Source of the DNA: Bombus terrestris
Lineage: Eukaryota > Arthropoda > Insecta > Hymenoptera > Apidae
Assembly: GCF_910591885.1 (NCBI RefSeq)
Contig: NW_025963552.1
Coordinates: forward strand, 3,472,001-3,536,000
DNA: 64,000 nt
Direction: 5' to 3'
The stretch's first letter is position 1. The number at the start of each line of letters is the position of its first letter. The translations under genes and the position numbers were made by a program. Below the pieces are notes generated by a model. It had not been told where the DNA came from. It saw only the letters and a list, made by a program, of their open reading frames with translations, and searched no databases. Below are positions 1 to 12,600 of the stretch, one piece after another.

Positions 1-40
1 TGGCTGACAAAATTAGGTACTAACACGATATATATGCATA

Positions 41-66
41 TTGCAAGGTATATGTATACCTTGCAA
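41..66. repeat. Perfect palindrome, 12 bp arms around a 2 bp centre (one per unit)
   Basis: In the first unit TTGCAAGGTATA is followed by TG and then TATACCTTGCAA, an exact inverted repeat able to form a hairpin or cruciform. The same element recurs at the same offset (unit start +40) in the short-form units. Units with CTTGCATATTG lose the outermost pair. In the 422 bp long form only the inner 8 bp arms (AAGGTATA/TATACCTT) remain, and one mismatch is added in the AATATAATG sub-form. No protein-binding role can be assigned from sequence. A dyad of this size could be a dimeric protein site or simply a structure-prone segment. Confidence 0.9.
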
Positions 67-79
67 ATTGTGATCGTTG

Positions 80-100
80 CTCGCTCGCTCCGCTCGCTCG
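80..100 (-). repeat. Left CGAG-rich 21 bp motif (inverted arm 1)
   Basis: On the minus strand this reads two CGAG, then CGGAG, then two CGAG. It is the reverse complement, apart from the central base, of the motif at 217-237, so the pair forms a long inverted repeat with a 116 bp loop. It recurs at unit offset +79 (or +82 in long units). Private variants at its right edge mark unit lineages. Examples are CGCTCGCACG (starts 13012, 13853, 14694, 20996, 22256, 26883, 28143, 29403, 31085, 38223), CGCCCGCTCG (42422, 45780, 48297, 50395) and CGCTCGGACG (39483, 42841). Confidence 0.85.
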
Positions 101-171
101 TAAAAATTTAGTCCAACCTCACATCCGATCCGACACGTTCGCAAATTCGAAATAAGTCGCCTTCATATCGA

Positions 172-375
172 ATGACTAACGCAAGAGGGATTGGTTTTAG
201 GTTAGGCTATAGTTTTCGAGCGAGCGCAGCGAGCGAGAGACGCGTGAAGGTGTATCACAATCTAACGGTTTGGCACATACGGACATTGAAACATTCGCAC
301 CAGCCCGAGGAGCCGGAAGTATTTATCCTATTGCCTGCTGACAAATGTTTACAGTTTGTGAATAGTTTCACATAA
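172..375 (+). other. Recurrent 66-72 codon reading frame inside the unit, probably not a gene
   Basis: Most units contain an ATG-initiated frame from about unit offset +171 to a TAA at +372. The 67-residue product here begins MTNARGIGFRLGYSF and ends CLQFVNSFT. The middle RASAASERR is simply the CGAG motif in translation. I recognise no domain, signal peptide or membrane segment. The frame is broken in at least 16 units by a stop or lost start, and in two by single-base indels. Type differences include amino-acid changes (VYHNL versus VCHNP) as well as synonymous ones (CCA/CCC, GTA/GTC). 419 is not a multiple of three, so neighbouring copies lie in different frames and no long tandem-repeat protein is encoded. 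The openness is best explained by homogenisation of an ancestor that happened to be open. Confidence 0.6.
217..237 (+). repeat. Right CGAG-rich 21 bp motif (inverted arm 2)
   Basis: It reads two CGAG, then CGCAG, then two CGAG, followed by AGACGCGT. It pairs with the reverse complement of 80-100 at 20 of 21 positions. In many B-type units the last repeat is CGAACGAG, which adds a second mismatch to the stem. Rarer variants are GCGCTGCG (starts 34865 and 37804), GCGCGGCG (42003, 45361, 47040, 47878, 49557) and GAGAGCAGCG (25620, 34024, 36963). ACGCGT directly downstream is an MluI site that occurs once in almost every unit. Confidence 0.85.
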
Positions 376-387
376 ATAGTACTATTT
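374..387. repeat. 14 bp perfect palindrome AAATAGTACTATTT (one per unit)
   Basis: The sequence equals its own reverse complement and contains a ScaI site (AGTACT). It sits about 33 bp before the end of nearly every unit. Its first two bases are the last two bases of the TAA that ends the unit's short reading frame. Variants include TAGCACTA (for example the unit starting 17210), TAATACTA (unit 21415), TAGTACCA (39064 and 42422) and TAGTACTG (57518 and 60035), each of which breaks the symmetry. No function can be assigned. Confidence 0.85.
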
Positions 388-2517
388 CCACATACTACAG
401 TCCAATGTGATGTCCGAAGTGGCTAACAAAATTAGGTACTAACACGATATATATGCATATTGCAAGGTATATGTATACCTTGCAAATTGTGATCGTTGCT
501 CGCTCGCTCCGCTCGCTCGTAAAAATTTAGTCCAACCTCACATCCGATCCGACACGTTCGCAAATTCGAAATAAGTCGCCACCATATCGAATAATGAACA
601 CAAGATGGATTGGTTTTAGGTTACGCTATAGTTTTCGAGCGAGCGCAGCGAGCGAGAGACGCGTTAAGGTGTGTCACAATCCAACGGTTTGGCACATACT
701 GACATTGAAACATTCGCACCAGCCCGAGGAGCCGGAAGTCATTATCCTATAGCCTGCTGACAAATGTTTACAGTTTGTGAATAGTTTCACATAAATAGTA
801 CTATTTCGACATACTACAGTGCAATGTGATGTCCGAAGTGGCTGACAAAATTAGGTACTAACACGATATATATGCATATTGCAAGGTATATGTATACATT
901 GCAAATTGTGATCGTTGCTCGCTCGCTCCGCTCGCTCGTAAAAATTTAGTCCAACCTCACATCCGATCCGACACGTTCGCAAATTCGAAATAAGTCGCCA
1001 CCATATCGAATAATGAACGCAAGATGGATTGGTTTTAGGTTACGCTATAGTTTTCGAGCGAGCGCAGCGAACGAGAGACGCGTAAAGGTGTGTCACAATC
1101 CAACGGTTTGGCACATACGGCCATTGAAACATTCGCACCAGCCCGAGGAGCCGGAAGTCTTTATCCTATTGCCTGCTGACAAATGTTTACAGTTTGTGAA
1201 TAGTTTCACATAAATAGTACTATTTCCACATACTACAGTCCAATGTGATGTCCGAAGTGGCTGACAAAATTAGGTACTAACACGAAATATATGCAAGGCA
1301 ATATAAGGTATATGTATACTTTGCAAATTGTGATCGTTGCTCGCTCGCTCCGCTCGCTCGTAAAAATTTAGTCCAACCTCACATCCGATCCGACACGTTC
1401 GCAAATTCGAAATAAGTCGCCACCATATCGAATAATGAACGCAAGATGGATTGGTTTTAGGTTACGCTATAGTTTTCGAGCGAGCGCAGCGAACGAGAGA
1501 CGCGTAAAGGTGTGTCACAATCCAACGGTTTGGCACATACGGACATTGAAACATTCGCACCAGCCCGAGGAGCCGGAAGTCTTTATCCTATTGCCTGCTG
1601 ACAAATGTTTACAGTTTGTGAATAGTTTCACATAAATAGTACTATTTCCACATACTAGAGTGCAATGTGATGTGCGAAGTGGCTGACAAAATTAGGTACT
1701 AACACGATATATATGCATATTGCAAGTTATATGTATAGCTTGCAAATTGTGATCGTTGCTCGCTCGCTCCGCTCGCTCGTAAAAATTTAGTCCAACCTCA
1801 CATCCGATCCGACATGTTCGCAAATTCGAAATAAGTCGCCTTCATATCGAATGACTAACGCAAGAGGGATTGGTTTTAGGTTAGGCTATAGTTTTCGAGC
1901 GAGCGCAGCGAGCGAGAGACGCGTGAAGGTGTATCACAATCTAACGGTTTGGCACATACGGACATTGAAACATTCGCACCCGCCAGAGGAGCCGGAAGTA
2001 TTTATCCTATTGCCTGCTGACAAATGTTTACAGTTTGTGAATAGTTTCACATAAATAGTTCTATTTCCACATACTACAGGGCAATGTGATGTCCGAAGTG
2101 GCTCACGAAATTAGGTACTAACACGATATATATGCATATTGCAAGGTATATGTATACCTTGCATATTGTGATCGATGCTCGCTCGCTCCGCTCGCTCGTA
2201 AAAATTGAGTCCAACCTCACATCCGATCCGACACGTTCGCAAATTCGAAATAAGTCGCCACCATATCGAATAATGAACGCAAGATGGATTGGTTTTAGGT
2301 TACGCTATAGTTTTCGAGCGAGCGCAGCGAGCGAGAGACGCGTAAAGGTGTGTCACAATCCAACGGTTTGGCACATACTGACATTGAAACATTCGCACCA
2401 GCCCGAGGAGCCGGAAGTCTTTATCCTATAGCCTGCTGACAAATATTTACAGTTTGTGAATAGTTTCACATAAATAGTACTATTTCGACATACTACAGTG
2501 CAATGTGATGTCCGAAG

Positions 2518-5500
2518 TGGCTGACAAAATTAGGTACTAACACGATATATATGCATATTGCAAGGTATATGTATACCTTGCAAATTGTGATCGTTGCTCG
2601 ATCGCTCCGCTCGCTCGTAAAAATTTAGTCCAACCTCACATCCGATCCGACACGTTCGCAAATTCGAAATAAGTCGCGTTCATATCGAATGACTAACGCA
2701 AGAGGGATTGGTTTTAGGTTAGGCTATAGTTTTCGAGCGAGCGCAGCGAGCGAGAGACGCGTGAAGGTGCATCACAATCTAACGGTTTGGCACATACGGA
2801 CATTGAAACATTCGCACTAGCCAGAGGAGCCGGAAGTATTTATCCTATTGCCTGCTGACAAATGTTTACAGTTTGTGAATAGTTTCACATAAATAGTACT
2901 ATTTCCACATACTACAGTCCAATGTGATGTCCGAAGTGGCTAACAAAATTAGGTACTAACACGATATATATGCATATTGCAAGGTATATGTATACCTTGC
3001 AAATTGTGATCGTTGCTCGCTCGCTCCGCTCGCTCGTAAAAATTTAGTCCAACCTCACATCCGATCCGACACGTTCGCAAATTCGAAATAAGTCGCCACC
3101 ATATCGAATAATGAACGCAAGATGAATTGGTTTTAGGTTACGCTATAGTTTTCGAGCGAGCGCAGCGAACGAGAGACGCGTAAAGGTGTGTCACAATCCA
3201 ACGGTTTGGCACATACGGACATTGAAACATTCGCACCAGCCCGAGGAGCCGGAAGTCTTTATCCTATTGCCTGCTGACAAATGTTTACAGTTTGTGAATA
3301 GTTTCACATAAATAGTACTATTTCCACATACTACAGTCCAATGTGATGTCCGAAGTGGCTGACAAAATTAGGTACTAACACGAAATATATGCAAGGCAAT
3401 ATAAGGTATATGTATACCTTGCAAATTGTGATCGTTGCTCGCTCACTCCGCTCGCTCGTAAAAATTTAGTCCAACCTCACATACGATCCGACACGTTCGC
3501 AAATTCGAAATAAGTTGCCTTCATATCGAATGACTAACGCAAGATGGATTGGGTTTAGGTTAGGCTACAGCTTTCGAGCGAGCGCATCGAGCGAGAGACG
3601 CGTAAAGGTGTGTCACAATCCAACGGTTTGGCACATACTGACATTGAAACATTCGCACCAGCCCGAGGAGCCGGATGTCTTTATCATATTGCCTGCTGAC
3701 AAATGTTTACAGTTTGTGAATAGTTTCACATAAATAGTACTATTTCCACATACTACAGGGCAATGTGATGTCCGAAGTGGCTGACGAAATTAGGTACTAA
3801 CACGATATATATGCATATTGCAAGGTATATGTATACCTTGCATATTGTGATCGATGCTCGCTCGCTCCGCTCGCTCGTAAAAATTTAGTCCAACCTCACA
3901 TCCGATCCGACACGTTCGCAAATTCGAAATAAGTCGCCACCATATCGAATAATGAACGCAAGATGGATTGGTCTTAGGTTACGCTATAGTTTTCGAGCGA
4001 GCGCAGCGAGCGAGAGACGCGTAAAGGTGTGTCACAATCCAACGGTTTGGCACATACTGACATTGAAACATTCGCACCAGCCCGAGGAGCCGGAAGTCTT
4101 TATCCTATTGCCTGCTGACAAATGTTTACAGTTTGTGAATAGTTTCACATAAATAGTACTATTTCCACATACTACAGGGCAATGTGATGTCCGAAGTGGC
4201 TGACGAAATTAGGTACTAACACGAAATATATGCAAGGCAATATAAGGTATATGTATACCTTGCAAATTGTGATCGTTGCTCGCTCGCTCCGCTCGCTCGT
4301 AAAGATTTAGTCCAACCTCACATCCGATCCGACACGTTCGCAAATTCGAAATAAGTCGCCACCATATCGAATAATGAGCGCAAGATGGATTGGTTTTAGG
4401 TTACGCTATAGTTTTCGAGCGAGCGCAGCGAACGAGAGACGCGTAAAGGTGTGTCACAATCCAACGGTTTGGCACATACGGACATTGAAACATTCGCACC
4501 AGCCCGAGGAGCCGGAAGTCTTTATCCTATTGCCTGCTGACAAATGTTTACAGTTTGTGAATAGTTTCACATAAATAGTACTATTTCCACATACTACAGT
4601 GCAATGTGATGTCCGAAGTGGCTGACAAAATTAGGTACTAACACGATATATATGCATATTGCAAGGTATATGTATACCTTACAAATTGTGATCGTGGCTC
4701 GCTCGCTCCGCTCGCTCGTAAAAATTTAGTCCAACCTCACATCCGATCCGACACGTTCGCAAATTCGAAATAAGTCGCCACCATATCGAATAATGAACGC
4801 AAGATGGATTGGTTTTAGGTTACGCTATAGTTTTCGAGCGAGCGCAGCGAACGAGAGACGCGTAAAGGTGTGTCACAATCCAACGGTTTGGCACATACGG
4901 ACATTGAAACATTCGCACCAGCCCGAGGAGCCGGATGTCTTTATCATATTGCCTGCTGACAAATGTTTACAGTTTGTGAATAGTTTCACATAAATAGTAC
5001 TATTTCCACATACTACAGGGCAATGTGATGTCCGAAGTGGCTGACGAAATTAGGTACTAACACGATATATATGCATATTGCAAGGTATATGTATACCTTG
5101 CATATTGTGATCGATGCTCGCTCGCTCCGCTCGCTCGTAAGAATTTAGTCCAACCTCACATCCGATCCGACACGTTCGCAAATTCGAAATAAGTCGCCAC
5201 CATATCGAATAATGAACGCAAGATGGATTGGTTTTAGGTTACGCTATAGTTTTCGAGCGAGCGCAGCGAGCGAGAGACGCGTAAAGGTGTGTCACAATCC
5301 AACGGTTTGGCACATACTGACATTGAAACATTCGCACCAGCCCGAGGAGCCGGAAGTCTTTATCATATTGCCTACTGACAAATGTTTACAGTTTGTGAAT
5401 AGTTTCACATAAATAGTACTATTTCGACATACTACAGTGCAATGTGATGTCCGAAGTGGCTGACAAAATTAGGTACTAACACGATATATATGCATATTGC

Positions 5501-8500
5501 AAGGTATATGTATACCTTGCATATTGTGATCGATGCTCGCTCGCTCCGCTCGCTCGTAAAAATTTAGTCCAACCTCACATCCGATCCGACACGTTCGCAA
5601 ATTCGAAATAAGTCGCCACCATATCGAATAATGTACGCAAGATGGATTGGTTTTAGGTTACGCTATAGTTTTCGAGCGAGCGCAGCGAGCGAGAGACGCG
5701 TAAAGGTGTGTCACAATCCAACGGTTTGGCACATACTGACATTGAAACATTCGCACCAGCCCGAGGAGCCGGAAGTCTTTATCATATTGCCTACTGACAA
5801 ATGTTTACAGTTTGTGAATAGTTTCACATAAATAGTACTATTTCGACATACTACAGTGCAATGTGATGTCCGAAGTGGCTGACAAAATTAGGTACTAACA
5901 CGATATATATGCATATTGCAAGGTATATGTATACCTTGCAAATTGTGATCGTTGCTCGCTCGCTCCGCTCGCTCGTAAAAATTTAGTCCAACCTCACATC
6001 CGATCCGACACGTTCGCAAATTCGAAATAAGTCGCCTTCATATCGAATGACTAACGCAAGAGGGATTGGTTTTAGGTTAGGCTATAGTTTTCGAGCGAGC
6101 GCAGCGAGCGAGAGACGCGTAAAGGTGTGTCACAATCCAACGGTTTGGCACATACTGACATTGAAACATTCGCACCAGCCAGAGGAGCCGGAAGTATTTA
6201 TCCTATTGCCTGCTGACAAATGTTTACAGTTTGTGAATAGTTTCACATAAATAGTACTATTTCCACATACTACAGTCCAATGTGATGTCCGAAGTGGCTA
6301 ACAAAATTAGGTACTAACACGATATATATGCATATTGCAAGGTATATGTATACCTTGCAAATTGTGATCGTTGCTCGCTCGCTCCGCTCGCTCGTAAAAA
6401 TTTAGTCCAACCTCACATCCGATCCGACACGTTCGCAAATTCGAAATAAGTCGCCTTCATATCGAATGACTAACGCAAGAGGGATTGGTTTTAGGTTAGG
6501 CTATAGTTTTCGAGCGAGCGCAGCGAGCGAGAGACGCGTGAAGGTGCATCACAATCTAACGGTTTGGCACATACGGACATTGAAACATTCGCACTAGCCA
6601 GAGGAGCCGGAAGTATTTATCCTATTGCCTGCTGACAAATGTTTACAGTTTGTGAATAGTTTCACATAAATAGTACTATTTCCACATACTACAGTCCAAT
6701 GTGATGTCCGAAGTGGCTAACAAAATTAGGTACTAACACGATATATATGCATATTGCAAGGTATATGTATACCTTGCAAATTGTGATCGTTGCTCGCTCG
6801 CTCCGCTCGCTCGTAAAAATTTAGTCCAACCTCACATCCGATCCGACACGTTCGCAAATTCGAAATAAGTCGCCACCATATCGAATAATGAACGCAAGAT
6901 GAATTGGTTTTAGGTTACGCTATAGTTTTCGAGCGAGCGCAGCGAACGAGGGACGCGTAAAGGTGTGTCACAATCCAACGGTTTGGCACATACGGACATT
7001 GAAACATTCGCACCAGCCCGAGGAGCCGGAAGTCTTTATCCTATTGCCTGCTGACAAATGTTTACAGTTTGTGAATAGTTTCACATAAATAGTACTATTT
7101 CCACATACTACAGTCCAATGTGATGTCCGAAGTGGCTGACAAAATTAGGTACTAACACGAAATATATGCAAGGCAATATAAGGTATATGTATACCTTGCA
7201 AATTGTGATCGTTGCTCGCTCGCTCCGCTCGCTCGTAAAAATTCAGTCCAACCTCACATACGATCCGACACGTTCGCAAATTCGAAATAAGTTGCCTTCA
7301 TATCGAATGACTAACGCAAGATGGATTGGGTTTAGGTTAGGCTACAGCTTTCGAGCGAGCGCATCGAGCGAGAGACGCGTAAAGGTGTGTCACAATCCAA
7401 CGGTTTGGCACATACTGACATTGAAACATTCGCACCAGCCCGAGGAGCCGGATGTCTTTATCATATTGCCTGCTGACAAATGTTTACAGTTTGTGAATAG
7501 TTTCACATAAATAGTACTATTTCCACATACTACAGGGCAATGTGATGTCCGAAGTGGCTGACGAAATTAGGTACTAACACGATATATATGCATATTGCAA
7601 GGTATATGTATACCTTGCATATTGTGATCGATGCTCGCTCGCTCCGCTCGCTCGTAAAAATTTAGTCCAACCTCACATCCGATCCGACACGTTCGCAAAT
7701 TCGAAATAAGTCGCCACCATATCGAATAATGAACGCAAGATGGATTGGTCTTAGGTTACGCTATAGTTTTCGAGCGAGCGCAGCGAGCGAGAGACGCGTA
7801 AAGGTGTGTCACAATCCAACGGTTTGGCACATACTGACATTGAAACATTCGCACCAGCCCGAGGAGCCGGAAGTCTTTATCCTATTGCCTGCTGACAAAT
7901 GTTTACAGTTTGTGAATAGTTTCACATAAATAGTACTATTTCCACATACTACAGGGCAATGTGATGTCCGAAGTGGCTGACGAAATTAGGTACTAACACG
8001 AAATATATGCAAGGCAATATAAGGTATATGTATACCTTGCAAATTGTGATCGTTGCTCGCTCGCTCCGCTCGCTCGTAAAGATTTAGTCCAACCTCACAT
8101 CCGATCCGACACGTTCGCAAATTCGAAATAAGTCGCCACCATATCGAATAATGAGCGCAAGATGGATTGGTTTTAGGTTACGCTATAGTTTTCGAGCGAG
8201 CGCAGCGAACGAGAGACGCGTAAAGGTGTGTCACAATCCAACGGTTTGGCACATACGGACATTGAAACATTCGCACCAGCCCGAGGAGCCGGAAGTCTTT
8301 ATCCTATTGCCTGCTGACAAATGTTTACAGTTTGTGAATAGTTTCACATAAATAGTACTATTTCCACATACTACAGTGCAATGTGATGTCCGAAGTGGCT
8401 GACAAAATTAGGTACTAACACGATATATATGCATATTGCAAGGTATATGTATACCTTACAAATTGTGATCGTTGCTCGCTCGCTCCGCTCGCTCGTAAAA

Positions 8501-9652
8501 ATTTAGTCCAACCTCACATCCGATCCGACACGTTCGCAAATTCGAAATAAGTCGCCACCATATCGAATAATGAACGCAAGATGGATTGGTTTTAGGTTAC
8601 GCTATAGTTTTCGAGCGAGCGCAGCGAACGAGAGACGCGTAAAGGTGTGTCACAATCCAACGGTTTGGCACATACGGACATTGAAACATTCGCACCAGCC
8701 CGAGGAGCCGGATGTCTTTATCATATTGCCTGCTGACAAATGTTTACAGTTTGTGAATAGTTTCACATAAATAGTACTATTTCCACATACTACAGGGCAA
8801 TGTGATGTCCGAAGTGGCTGACGAAATTAGGTACTAACACGATATATATGCATATTGCAAGGTATATGTATACCTTGCATATTGTGATCGATGCTCGCTC
8901 GCTCCGCTCGCTCGTAAGAATTTAGTCCAACCTCACATCCGATCCGACACGTTCGCAAATTCGAAATAAGTCGCCACCATATCGAATAATGAACGCAAGA
9001 TGGATTGGTTTTAGGTTACGCTATAGTTTTCGAGCGAGCGCAGCGAGCGAGAGACGCGTAAAGGTGTGTCACAATCCAACGGTTTGGCACATACTGACAT
9101 TGAAACATTCGCACCAGCCCGAGGAGCCGGAAGTCTTTATCATATTGCCTACTGACAAATGTTTACAGTTTGTGAATAGTTTCACATAAATAGTACTATT
9201 TCGACATACTACAGTGCAATGTGATGTCCGAAGTGGCTGACAAAATTAGGTACTAACACGATATATATGCATATTGCAAGGTATATGTATACCTTGCATA
9301 TTGTGATCGACGCTCGCTCGCTCCGCTCGCTCGTAAAAATTTAGTCCAACCTCACATCCGATCCGACACGTTCGCAAATTCGAAATAAGTCGCCACCATA
9401 TCGAATAATGTACGCAAGATGGATTGGTTTTAGGTTACGCTATAGTTTTCGAGCGAGCGCAGCGAGCGAGAGACGCGTAAAGGTGTGTCACAATCCAACG
9501 GTTTGGCACATACTGACATTGAAACATTCGCACCAGCCCGAGGAGCCGGAAGTCTTTATCATATTGCCTACTGACAAATGTTTACAGTTTGTGAATAGTT
9601 TCACATAAATAGTACTATTTCGACATACTACAGTGCAATGTGATGTCCGAAG
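2518..9652 (+). repeat. Nine-unit higher-order repeat, 3,777 bp, two tandem copies
   Basis: Copy 1 has unit starts 2518, 2937, 3356, 3778, 4197, 4619, 5038, 5457 and 5876. Copy 2 has 6295, 6714, 7133, 7555, 7974, 8396, 8815 and 9234, and continues into the left part of the unit at 9653 until CACATACG near 9775. Rare variants recur exactly 3,777 bp apart. Examples are GTGCATCAC with CACTAG (2767/6544), GATGAATTGG (3121/6898), GCGCATCGAG (3582/7359), ATGAGCGC (4374/8151) and ATGTACGC (5631/9408). By eye I found about ten differences between the copies, for instance GATCGTGG at 4691 versus GATCGTTG and GATCGATG versus GATCGACG at 9306. Confidence 0.92.
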
Positions 9653-12600
9653 TGGCTGACAAAATTAGGTACTAACACGATATATATGCATATTGCAAGG
9701 TATATGTATACCTTGCAAATTGTGATCGTTGCTCGCTCGCTCCGCTCGCTCGTAAAAATTTAGTCCAACCTCACATACGATCCGACACGTTCGCAAATTC
9801 GAAATAAGTTGCCTTCATATCGAATGACTAACGCAAGATGGATTGGGTTTAGGTTAGGCTACAGCTTTCGAGCGAGCGCAGCGAGCGAGAGACGCGTAAA
9901 GGTGTGTCACAATCCACCGGTTTGGCACATACTGACATTGAAACATTCGCACCAGCCCGAGGAGCCGGATGTCTTTATCATATTGCCTGCTGACAAATGT
10001 TTACAGTTTGTGAATAGTTTCACATAAATAGTACTATTTCCACATACTACAGGGCAATGTGATGTCCGAAGTGGCTGACGAAATTAGGTACTAACACGAT
10101 ATATATGCATATTGCAAGGTATATGTATACCTTGCATATTGTGATCGATGCTCGCTCGCTCCGCTCGCTCGTAAGAATTTAGTCCAACCTCACATCCGAT
10201 CCGACACGTTCGCAAATTCGAAATAAGTCGCCACCATATCGAATAATGAACGCAAGATGGATTGGTTTTAGGTTACGCTATAGTTTTCGAGCGAGCGCAG
10301 CGAGCGAGAGACGCGTAAAGGTGTGTCACAATCCAACGGTTTGGCACATACTGACATTGAAACATTCGCACCAGCCCGAGGAGCCGGAAGTCTTTATCAT
10401 ATTGCCTACTGACAAATGTTTACAGTTTGTGAATAGTTTCACATAAATAGTACTATTTCGACATACTACAGTGCAATGTGATGTCCGAAGTGGCTGACAA
10501 AATTAGGTACTAACACCATATATATGCATATTGCAAGGTATATGTATACCTTGCATATTGTGATCGATGCTCGCTCGCTCCGCTCGCTCGTAAGAATTTA
10601 GTCCAACCTCACATCCGATCCGACACGTTCGCAAATTCGAAATAAGTCGCCACCATATCGAATAATGAACGCAAGATGGATTGGTTTTAGGTTACGCTAT
10701 AGTTTTCGAGCGAGCGCAGCGAGCGAGAGACGCGTAAAGGTGTATCACAATCTAACGGTTTGGCACATACGGACATTGAAACATTCGCACCAGCTAGAGG
10801 AGCCGGAAGTATTTATCCTATTGCCTGCTGACAAATGTTTACAGTTTGTGAATAGTTTCATATAAATAGTACTATTTCCACATACTACAGTCCAATGTGA
10901 TGTCCGAAGTGGCTGACAAAATTAGGTACTAACACGAAATATATGCAAGGCAATATAATGTATATGTATACCTTGCAAATTGTGATCGTTGCTCGCTCGC
11001 TCCGCTCGCTCGTAAAAATTTAGTCCAACCTCACATACGATCCGACACGTTCGCAAATTCGAAATAAGTTGCCTTCATATCGAATGACTAACGCAAGATG
11101 GATTGGGTTTAGGTTAGGCTACAGCTTTCGAGTGAGCGCAGCGAGCGAGAGACGCGTAAAGGTGTGTCACAATCCAACGGTTTGGCACATACTGACATTG
11201 AAACATTCGCACCAGCCCGAGGAGCCGGAAGTCTTTATCATATTGCCTACTGACAAATGTTTACAGTTTGTGAATAGTTTCACATAAATAGTACTATTTC
11301 GACATACTGCAGTGCAATGTGATGTCCGAAGTGGCTGACGAAATTAGGTACTAACACGATATATATGCATATTGCAAGGTATATGTATACCTTGCAAATT
11401 GTGATCGTTGCTCGCTCGCTCCGCTCGCTCGTAAAAATTTAGTCCAACCTCACATCCGATCCGACACGTTCGCAAATTCGAAATAAGACGCCATCATATC
11501 GAATAATGAACGCAAGATGGATTGGTTTTAGGTTACGTTATAGTTTTCGAGCGAGCGCAGCGAACGAGAGACGCGTAAAGGTGTGTCACAATCCAACGGT
11601 TTGGCACATACGGACATTGAAACATTCGCACCAGCCCGAGGAGCCGGAAGTCTTTATCCTATTGCCTGCTGACAAATGTTTACAGTTTGTGAATAGTTTC
11701 ACATAAATAGTACTATTTCCACATACTACAGTCCAATGTGATGTCCGAAGTGGCTGACAAAATTAGGTACTAACACGAAATATATGCAAGGCAATATAAT
11801 GTATATGTATACCTTGCAAATTGTGATCGTTGCTCGCTCGCTCCGCTCGCTCGTAAAAATTTAGTCCAACCTCACATACGATCCGACACGTTCGCAAATT
11901 CGAAATAAGTTGCCTTCATATCGAATGACTAACGCAAGATGGATTGGGTTTAGGTTAGGCTACAGCTTTCGAGCGAGCGCAGCGAGCGAGAGACGCGTAA
12001 AGGTGTGTCACAATCCAACGGTTTGGTACATACTGACATTGAAACATTCGCACCAGCCCGAGGAGCCGGATGTCTTTATCATATTGCCTGCTGACAAATG
12101 TTTACAGTTTGTGAATAGTTTCACATAAATAGTACTATTTCCACATACTACAGGGCAATGTGATGTCCGAAGTGGCTGACGAAATTAGGTACTAACACGA
12201 TATATATGCATATTGCAAGGTATATGTATACCTTGCAAATTGTGATCGTAGCTCGCTCGCTCCGCTCGCTCGTAAAAATTTAGTCCAACCTCACATCCGA
12301 TCCGACACGTTCGCAAATTCGAAATAAGTCGCCTTCATATCGAATGACTAACGCAAGAGGGATTGGTTTTAGGTTAGGCTATAGTTTTCGAGCGAGCGCA
12401 GCGAGCGAGAGACGCGTAAAGGTGTATCACAATCTAACGGTTTGGCACATACGGACATTGAAACATTCGCACCAGCCCGAGGAGCCGGATGTCTTTATCA
12501 TATTGCCTGCTGACAAATGTTTTTCAGTTTGTGAATAGTTTCACATAAATAGTACTATTTCCACATACTACAGGGCAATGTGATGTCCGAAGTGGCTGAC

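Larger units (their letters stand above)
1..2517 (+). repeat. Six units, mixed A and B types
   Basis: Units start at 1, 420, 839, 1258 (422 bp), 1680 and 2099. The first and fifth are A-type with the uncommon GCGTGAAGG after the MluI site. The others are B-type. Units 420 and 2099 share TATAGCC, which puts a TAG stop in the short reading frame. The unit at 1680 has a doubly changed left palindrome (GCAAGTTATA with TATAGCTTGC), the two changes falling at positions that face each other in the stem. No adjacent higher-order period was found in this stretch. Confidence 0.85.

Noticed and set aside
1..140. RNA polymerase III promoter (A box at TGGCTGACAAA, B box at GATCCGAC or GTTCGCAAA), suggesting a tRNA-derived repeat
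   Set aside because: Both boxes miss required positions of the consensus (TRGYNNARNNG and GWTCRANNC), and no tRNA-like fold or SINE tail is visible.
145..161. CENP-B box-like sequence (ATTCGAAATAAG followed by TCGCC)
   Set aside because: It fits the first part of the NTTCGNNNNANNCGGGN pattern, but the CGGG core is replaced by TCGC, so it should not be called a CENP-B box.
197..206. Two tandem TTAGG, the arthropod telomere repeat, in A- and C-type units
   Set aside because: There are only two copies, the B-type changes the second to TTACG, and two 5-mers are expected by chance. It is not evidence of a telomere.
80..237. Foldback or MITE-type transposon with CGAG terminal inverted repeats
   Set aside because: The inverted arms sit inside the unit at a fixed place in every copy. 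No target-site duplication, empty site or isolated insertion is seen, so mobility cannot be supported.
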